Source: Streptomyces lincolnensis (lineage in GTDB: Bacteria; Actinomycetota; Actinomycetes; Streptomycetales; Streptomycetaceae). From it: a stretch of DNA of 64,000 nt. Shown piece by piece: positions 59,717 to 64,000 of this stretch. The notes under the pieces are model-generated. The model was given only the letters and a program-made list of their open reading frames with translations, was not told the origin of the DNA and ran no database searches. Position 1 is the stretch's first letter; the number at the start of each line of letters is the position of its first letter. The position numbers and the translations under genes were made by a program. Where the stretch lies: the NCBI RefSeq assembly GCF_021173675.1, contig NZ_JAIHON010000002.1, forward strand, positions 186,001 through 250,000, written 5' to 3'.

Positions 59717-61153
59717 ATGACGGAACGACCCGCGCAGCGCACCCCCAACCGCCAGCTCGCCGCGCTCATCGCAGAAGCGGGGTTCTCCAACGCGGGTCTC
59801 GCCCGTCGCGTGGACCAGCTCGGTCTCGAACACGGCCTGGACCTGAGATACGACAAGACATCCGTGACCCGGTGGCTGCGCGGGCAGCAGCCCCGCGGCA
59901 CCACCCCCGCCCTGATCGCCGAGGTCTTCACCCGGCGGCTGGGGCGCCGCCTGACCGCCCAGGACCTGGGCCTCGACGCCTGTGCCCCGGTCTACGCGGG
60001 GCTCGAATTCGCCGCCACCCCCGAGGAGGCCGTCGACATCATCGGCGGGCTGTGGCGCAAGGACTCCGGCAGCCACGCCGAACTGCGCAAGATCGCCTTC
60101 ACCCCGGCGGGGCTCGTCGTGCCCAGCCGCGACTGGCTGATCGGCCGCCCCGACGACAAGGTGGCCCGCGGCGAACCGCCCCTCCGCGTCCCCGCCCAGG
60201 GCCGCCCCGCCGTGCCCCGTCAGCGCGGCACCGCCGAACGCGGGCCCGGCCAGAAGGTCACCGGCGGCGACATCGCCGCGCTCCGCTCGGTCGGCGACCT
60301 GTTCCGCACCCTCGACGACATGTACGGCGGCGGGCACGCCCGGCAGGCCCTGGTGCGCTATCTGGAGCACGAGTGCGAGCCGATGCTGCGCGGCACCTAC
60401 GGCGAGCAGACCGGCCGCCGCCTGTTCGCCGCCGCCGCGGACCTGACCCGGCTCGCGGGCTGGACGTCGTACGACATCGCCGCGCACGGTCTGGCGCAGC
60501 GGTACTTCGTCCAGGCGCTGCGGCTCGCGCAGGCGGCCGGGGACCGGGCGTACGGCTCGTACACGCTGGTGACGATGAGCAGGCAGGCCGTCTACCTCGG
60601 GCACGGGCGGGAGGCCGTCCAGCTCGCCCGGGTGGCCCAGCAGGGGGTCGGCACCAACGCGCCGCCCGTCGTGCAGGCCCTGCTCCACGCCTCCGAGGCG
60701 CGCGGGCACGGGGTGCTGGGGGAGGTGCGGGCCTGCACGGCGTCCCTCGTACGGGCCGAACGCGCCCTGGAGACGGCACGGCCCGGGGACGAGGTGCCGC
60801 ACTGGGCGCGTTTCTTCGACGAGGCGCAGCTCGCGGACGAGTTCGGGCACGCGCACCGCGATCTCCAGCAGTTCCGGGCGGCGGCGCAGCATGCGGAGCG
60901 GTCGCTGCAGTTGCGGGCTCCCGCGTATGCGCGGAGCCGGTTGTTCTGTCGTGTTGTTCTTGCTTCTGCTCGGCTGGGGCTGGGGGAGCTTGATCAGGCG
61001 TGTGCGTTGGCCGCGGAGGCGGCTGGGGCGGCGGCGGAGATGCGGTCGGTGCGGGCGGTGGAGTATGTGCGGGAGTTCGAGCGGCGGTTGGAGCCGTACA
61101 AGGATGCTGCGCCGGTTCGGGGGTATCGGGACAAGGTGGCGGCTCTGGGGTAG
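59717..61153 (+). CDS. NsdA-type TPR regulatory protein
   Basis: A 478-residue cytosolic protein. About residues 10-75 form a helix-turn-helix-like region (RQLAALIAEAGFSNAGLARRVDQLG, DKTSVTRWLRGQQPRGTTPALIAEVFTRRLGR). The remainder is helical with TPR-like units (YGSYTLVTMSRQAVYLGHGREAVQLARVAQQGV, CRVVLASARLGLGELDQACALAAEAAGAA). This architecture matches the Streptomyces NsdA family, negative regulators of development and antibiotic production; whether this is NsdA itself or a paralog cannot be settled here. ATG 59717 (MTERPAQRTPNRQ) is used. It is divergent from lipB, and a Streptomyces-type interspersed repeat follows the gene. Confidence 0.85.
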   Translation: MTERPAQRTPNRQLAALIAEAGFSNAGLARRVDQLGLEHGLDLRYDKTSVTRWLRGQQPRGTTPALIAEVFTRRLGRRLTAQDLGLDACAPVYAGLEFAATPEEAVDIIGGLWRKDSGSHAELRKIAFTPAGLVVPSRDWLIGRPDDKVARGEPPLRVPAQGRPAVPRQRGTAERGPGQKVTGGDIAALRSVGDLFRTLDDMYGGGHARQALVRYLEHECEPMLRGTYGEQTGRRLFAAAADLTRLAGWTSYDIAAHGLAQRYFVQALRLAQAAGDRAYGSYTLVTMSRQAVYLGHGREAVQLARVAQQGVGTNAPPVVQALLHASEARGHGVLGEVRACTASLVRAERALETARPGDEVPHWARFFDEAQLADEFGHAHRDLQQFRAAAQHAERSLQLRAPAYARSRLFCRVVLASARLGLGELDQACALAAEAAGAAAEMRSVRAVEYVREFERRLEPYKDAAPVRGYRDKVAALG

Positions 61154-61193
61154 CGCCGTAACTCCGGTCGGGTGTACGCCGGGTGCGGGTGAA

Positions 61194-61226
61194 CTGTGGC
61201 TGGTCGCGCAGTTCCCCGCGCCCCTT
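61194..61226. repeat. Streptomyces interspersed intergenic repeat (GTCGCGCAGTTCCCCGCG type)
   Basis: The 33 bases include GTCGCGCAGTTCCCCGCG and end in CCCCTT. This short motif recurs in intergenic positions of many Streptomyces genomes, often at 3' ends between convergent genes, as here. Only one copy is in this window. Its role (terminator, protein site or mobile miniature element) is not settled. Confidence 0.7.
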
Positions 61227-61233
61227 AGGTGGG

Positions 61234-62661
61234 TCAAGCTGCCCTTGGGATGCTGCGAGGTGGGTCCGCCAAGTGCAGTGAGCCGGAGAGGCCCAGGTCC
61301 CTCAGGATGGCTGCCGTGGCTCGGTGGGCCGAGTGGAGGGCGCCTTGGACCGTGCTGGTGTCGCGGTGGTCGCCGCAGACGTAGAGGCCGGCCATGAGGC
61401 GGACGGGGCGGCGGAGGTCGTGCGGGGGGCGCATGGCGGGGACGGCCTCCGGGGTGTGGTGGACCGCCAGCGTCTCCCAGCGGCGCGTGGACGTGCCGTA
61501 GAGGCGGGAGAGGTGCATGCGGACGGCGGTGTCGAGGTCGGCCGTGGGATGGCCGAGCACGGTGGAGGAGACCAGGGTCCGGCCCGCGGGCGCGCGGGTC
61601 GGGTCCACCTGGCTCACCACCGCCGTGTGGGCGACCGGCCCGCCCCGGTCCGCGTCGAGCAGCAGGGACGCGCCCGTGCCCGGCACCTCGTCGGCCGTGT
61701 GGTGGACGACGGTCACGGGGTGGAAGTCCGGCACCCGCAGGCCGGGCAGCAGTTCGGCGGCGGTGCGCGCGTCGGTCGCGAGGAGCACCGCCCGGCAGCG
61801 GATCTCCCCGTGTTCGGCCGTGGTCACCGAGGTCGTGGAGACGGACGTGACCCGGACTCCGGTGTGCAGCGTGCCCGGCGGCAGGGTGCGCGCGAGCAGT
61901 TCGGGCAGCACCTCGGCGCCGCCCTCGGGCACGCACAGCCGCCCGCGCGCGAAGGCGTGCAGCGCGAGATCCGCGCACCGGCTGGACGTGGTCAGCTCCG
62001 GGTCGCACAGCAGCGCGGCGAGCAGCGGACGCAGGAAGCCGTCGATCGTCCGGGCGGGCACTCCCCGGGCCGCGAGGGCCTGTCCTGCGGGCAGTTCGGT
62101 CCGGGCCAGCAGCCGTTCGACGGGTGTGGCCGCGATCCGGGTGAGCGCGGTGCCGAGCCGGGCCTGGTCGACGGCGCCGCCGAGCGGCGCGGTCCCCCGG
62201 GGAACGGAACGCACGGTCCCGGGCACGGCCGCCGAGCGGGGCAGGCGCCCCCCGGCCGACCGGGACGCCCGGCCCTTCGCCCCGGCCGCCGACCTGGGGG
62301 CGCTCGCCAAGGCGCGCACCGCGTGGAGTGCGCCCCGTGCGCCCCCCGCGTTGACCGGAGCGCCCGCGCGGTGATGGCGCCCGTCGCTGTGCAGCAGCAC
62401 GCCCGGCGCGAACGGGCGCAGCACCAGGGCGTCCAGACCGGGCGTCAGGCGCAGTTCGGGATACGCGGTGGACAGCAGCTGCCCGACGCGGTCGAGCCGG
62501 AAGCCGTCGACCTTCTCGGTCGCCATACGGCCGCCCGCACAGGGGGCGGCCTCCAGCACCGCGGTCGTCACTCCTGCGCTGTTCAGCCGATGCGCGGCGG
62601 AGAGTCCGGCGATCCCGGCTCCCACGATCACGACGTCCGCCTGGTACGCGGGCTCAAGCAC
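61234..62661 (-). CDS. FAD-dependent amine oxidase / protoporphyrinogen-oxidase-like protein
   Basis: A 475-residue flavoprotein. The N-terminal dinucleotide motif is ADVVIVGAGIAGLSAAHRLN (GxGxxG, about 8-27), then the GGRMATEKVDGFRLDRVGQLL motif of the amine-oxidase/phytoene-desaturase group. The middle third is Ala/Arg-rich and variable, and the FAD-closing motif GLYVCGDHRDTSTVQGALHSAHRATAAIL lies near 425-453. The substrate is unknown. GTG 62661 (VLEPAYQADVV) is preferred over ATG 62700 because GAGGAGG lies five bases upstream of it. About 100-150 bases upstream are roughly 11-bp phased direct repeats that overlap the end of the preceding gene region. Confidence 0.9.
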   Translation of the reverse strand: MLEPAYQADVVIVGAGIAGLSAAHRLNSAGVTTAVLEAAPCAGGRMATEKVDGFRLDRVGQLLSTAYPELRLTPGLDALVLRPFAPGVLLHSDGRHHRAGAPVNAGGARGALHAVRALASAPRSAAGAKGRASRSAGGRLPRSAAVPGTVRSVPRGTAPLGGAVDQARLGTALTRIAATPVERLLARTELPAGQALAARGVPARTIDGFLRPLLAALLCDPELTTSSRCADLALHAFARGRLCVPEGGAEVLPELLARTLPPGTLHTGVRVTSVSTTSVTTAEHGEIRCRAVLLATDARTAAELLPGLRVPDFHPVTVVHHTADEVPGTGASLLLDADRGGPVAHTAVVSQVDPTRAPAGRTLVSSTVLGHPTADLDTAVRMHLSRLYGTSTRRWETLAVHHTPEAVPAMRPPHDLRRPVRLMAGLYVCGDHRDTSTVQGALHSAHRATAAILRDLGLSGSLHLADPPRSIPRAA

Positions 62662-62764
62662 GTGCCCTCCTCGACGTTGCGTGGCCGGTGGAGACGTCAT
62701 GCCCCCAACAGGCCTCGGGGATACCCGAGTTCGGGTCGAGGGTAGGGCCGTGATCGGTCGCCGA

Positions 62765-62814
62765 CAGTCGCGCATCGACAGGGCACGGTCGCACGACGGT
62801 CGCATACGGTCGCA
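62765..62814. promoter_or_regulatory. phased direct repeats upstream of the FAD oxidoreductase gene
   Basis: CGGTCGCA occurs with starts at 62786, 62797 and 62807 (spacings 11 and 10), and an imperfect CAGTCGCGCA lies at 62765, 21 bases earlier. GACAGGG precedes the array, as in the element at 48637-48691 (GACAGGGGTACGG). The region lies between the FAD gene's start and the stop of the upstream TIGR01777 gene, where its promoter belongs. Confidence 0.55.
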
Positions 62815-62818
62815 GACG

Positions 62819-63715
62819 TCACGCGCCCGCCCGGATCGCCTCCTCGACCCCGGGGAACGCGAAGGTGAACCCTGACTCCAACAGCCGCCTCGGCACCACC
62901 CGTTGGCTGCCCAGCACATCCCCGGCCATCTCGCCGAGCACGGTGTTCAGCACCGGAGCGGGCACCGTGAAGAGCGTCGGGCGGCGCAGCACGCGCCCCA
63001 TCGCGGCGGTGATCTCCCGGTTGGTCAGCGGCTCGGGCGCGGTCACGTTGAACGGCCCGGACAGCCCGTCGGTGTCGAGGATGTGCCGGATCGCGGCGAC
63101 CTCGTCGTGCAGCGAGACGAACGACCAGTACTGCCGCCCGTCGCCCATCCGTCCCCCGAGCCCCGCCTTGAACAGCGGGAAGAGCTTTCCCCAGGCGCCA
63201 CCCCCTCGGGACACGACCAGGCCCGTCCGCACGAACGCCGTCCGTACGCCCGCCGCCTCGGCCGGCGCGGTGGCGCCCTCCCACTCCACGCACAGCTCGG
63301 GCAGAAAGCCCCGGCCGGGCGGCGCGTCCTCGTCGACCCTCCGGTCGCCGGTCTCGCCGTAGAACCCGATCGCGCTGCCGTTGACGAAGACGCGCGGCGG
63401 TGTGTCGAGCGCGGCGACGGCCTCGGCGAGGGCCGTCGTGCCCTGGATCCGGCTGGACCGGATGCGGGCCTTGTACGCCTCGGTCCAGCGGCGGTCGCCT
63501 ACCCCGGCGCCCGCGAGGTTGACCACCGCGTCGCAGCCCGCGAGCCCGGCCGCGTCCACCCGCCGCTCCTCGGGATCCCACCGGACCTCGTCCGGGGACC
63601 GGGGCGCGTGCCGCACCAGGCGCACGACCTCGTGGCCGTCCGCGGTCAGGGACCGCACCAGCGCCGAGCCGATGAGACCGGACGCGCCCGACACCGCGAT
63701 TTTTGAAAGTTGCAT
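62819..63715 (-). CDS. TIGR01777 family epimerase
   Basis: A 298-residue SDR-type protein of the TIGR01777 family (SulA/YfcH-like, with C-terminal DUF1731). The N-terminal motif is IAVSGASGLIGSALVRSLTADGH (about 5-27), then DAVVNLAGAGVGDRRW, VFVNGSAIGFYGETGDR and FVRTGLVVSRGGG. The C-terminal domain (RRPTLFTVPAPVLNTVLGEMAGDVLGSQRVVPRRLLESGFTFAFPGVEEAI) is diagnostic. The reaction is unknown. ATG 63715 (MQLSKIAVSG) follows AGGATGAG; the long open frame upstream is spurious. It is upstream of the FAD oxidoreductase gene on the same strand, and the two are often seen near light- or redox-related genes, an association I mention only as context. Confidence 0.93.
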   Translation of the reverse strand: MQLSKIAVSGASGLIGSALVRSLTADGHEVVRLVRHAPRSPDEVRWDPEERRVDAAGLAGCDAVVNLAGAGVGDRRWTEAYKARIRSSRIQGTTALAEAVAALDTPPRVFVNGSAIGFYGETGDRRVDEDAPPGRGFLPELCVEWEGATAPAEAAGVRTAFVRTGLVVSRGGGAWGKLFPLFKAGLGGRMGDGRQYWSFVSLHDEVAAIRHILDTDGLSGPFNVTAPEPLTNREITAAMGRVLRRPTLFTVPAPVLNTVLGEMAGDVLGSQRVVPRRLLESGFTFAFPGVEEAIRAGA

Positions 63716-63784
63716 GATCTCATCCTGCCTGCTGGGTACATAAAGATCCGGTCTGCTCCGGTACCCGGCCGTAGGGTGGCGCGC

Positions 63785-64000
63785 ATGCCAGTCCCGCACA
63801 TACGTCACGCCACCCTCACCGACGAGGAGCCGCTGGGCCATCTCGACCGGGTCACCTGGTCCGAGCTCCACTCCGTCGCACCGCGCCCCCGGCCGCCCTA
63901 CGAACCCTTCTACACCGAGCGGTTCGGCCCGCGGGACCATCTCGTCGCCGAACTGGACGGGACCGTCGTCGGCTATCTCCGCCTGGGCCACCCCACCCCG
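63785..64000 (+). CDS. GNAT-family N-acetyltransferase (5' part, runs off the edge)
   Basis: The first 72 residues of a protein that continues past the window. It begins MPVPHIRHATLTDEEPLGHL, then DRVTWSELHSVAPRPRPPYEPFYTERFGPRDHLVAELDGTVVGYLRLGHP. The pattern of an N-terminal substrate-recognition helix followed by HLVAELDGTVVGYLRL (beta strands 2-4) is typical of GNAT acetyltransferases. The acetyl-CoA pyrophosphate loop would lie beyond 64000, so the substrate and even activity are unverified. Divergent from the TIGR01777 gene across 69 bases. Confidence 0.75.
   Translation, partial: MPVPHIRHATLTDEEPLGHLDRVTWSELHSVAPRPRPPYEPFYTERFGPRDHLVAELDGTVVGYLRLGHPTP

Overview
The window is a high-GC (about 70%+) actinomycete chromosome segment, almost certainly Streptomyces. 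The signs are G/C-ending codons, many GTG starts and a gene order matching the S. coelicolor region that runs from nadE/glnA2/glnE through malR-malEFG-aglA-pullulanase and glnII to glnA and lipA/lipB. It reads as core chromosome. I see no prophage, transposase, integrase, CRISPR array, tRNA or rRNA.

Layout. 1-6.1 kb: start of nadE, a secreted S53 (sedolisin) protease, a DUF305/DUF3105 pair and glnA2. 6.1-11.3 kb: a small Cys-containing protein, two VOC proteins, an FMN-binding oxidase-like protein and glnE. 11.5-17.1 kb: a TetR regulator divergent from an APC transporter plus amidohydrolase, then a PAP2 membrane phosphatase whose 3' end has been tandemly duplicated. 17.2-31.4 kb: the maltodextrin/starch locus, with malR divergent from malE-malF-malG-aglA, a SnoaL-like fragment, a secreted alpha-amylase and a 1785-residue secreted amylopullulanase. 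31.4-43.9 kb: signalling and envelope genes (receiver-PP2C phosphatase, TetR, a sigma-like membrane fusion, lipoprotein, DUF1996 protein, two-component pair, epimerase, winged-helix regulator with a probable leader peptide). 44.3-54.2 kb: glnII, a secreted barrel protein, an ArsC-like protein, a winged-helix glycosylase-like protein, a DUF2252 protein, htpX-pspAB and a HEAT-repeat protein. 54.2-64 kb: glnA, an RDD protein, a DUF4191 protein, lipA, lipB, an NsdA-like regulator, an FAD oxidoreductase, a TIGR01777 epimerase and the start of an acetyltransferase gene.

Two functional themes stand out. The first is nitrogen: three glutamine-synthetase-family genes (glnA, glnII, glnA2) and the adenylyltransferase glnE lie within about 50 kb. 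glnA and glnII each carry a four-half-site GlnR box about 100 bp upstream. GlnA keeps the adenylylation Tyr397 and GlnA2 lacks that segment. The second is alpha-glucan use: two secreted depolymerases produce maltodextrins, MalEFG imports them (no ATPase gene is present, so an ATPase such as MsiK must be encoded elsewhere) and AglA hydrolyses them. The amylase and pullulanase genes share an almost superimposable promoter and start region, and both resemble the malE promoter, which suggests one MalR regulon.

Less explained features include two intergenic regions with about 11-bp helically phased direct repeats that resemble each other, a 40-codon Cys-Cys leader-like ORF before an OmpR-type DNA-binding protein, several tandem-repeat intergenic regions (39-bp, 94-bp and 166-bp units), and an ECF-sigma-like domain fused to a membrane anchor and extracellular domain. 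Very large open frames antisense to real genes are GC-bias artefacts and are omitted.
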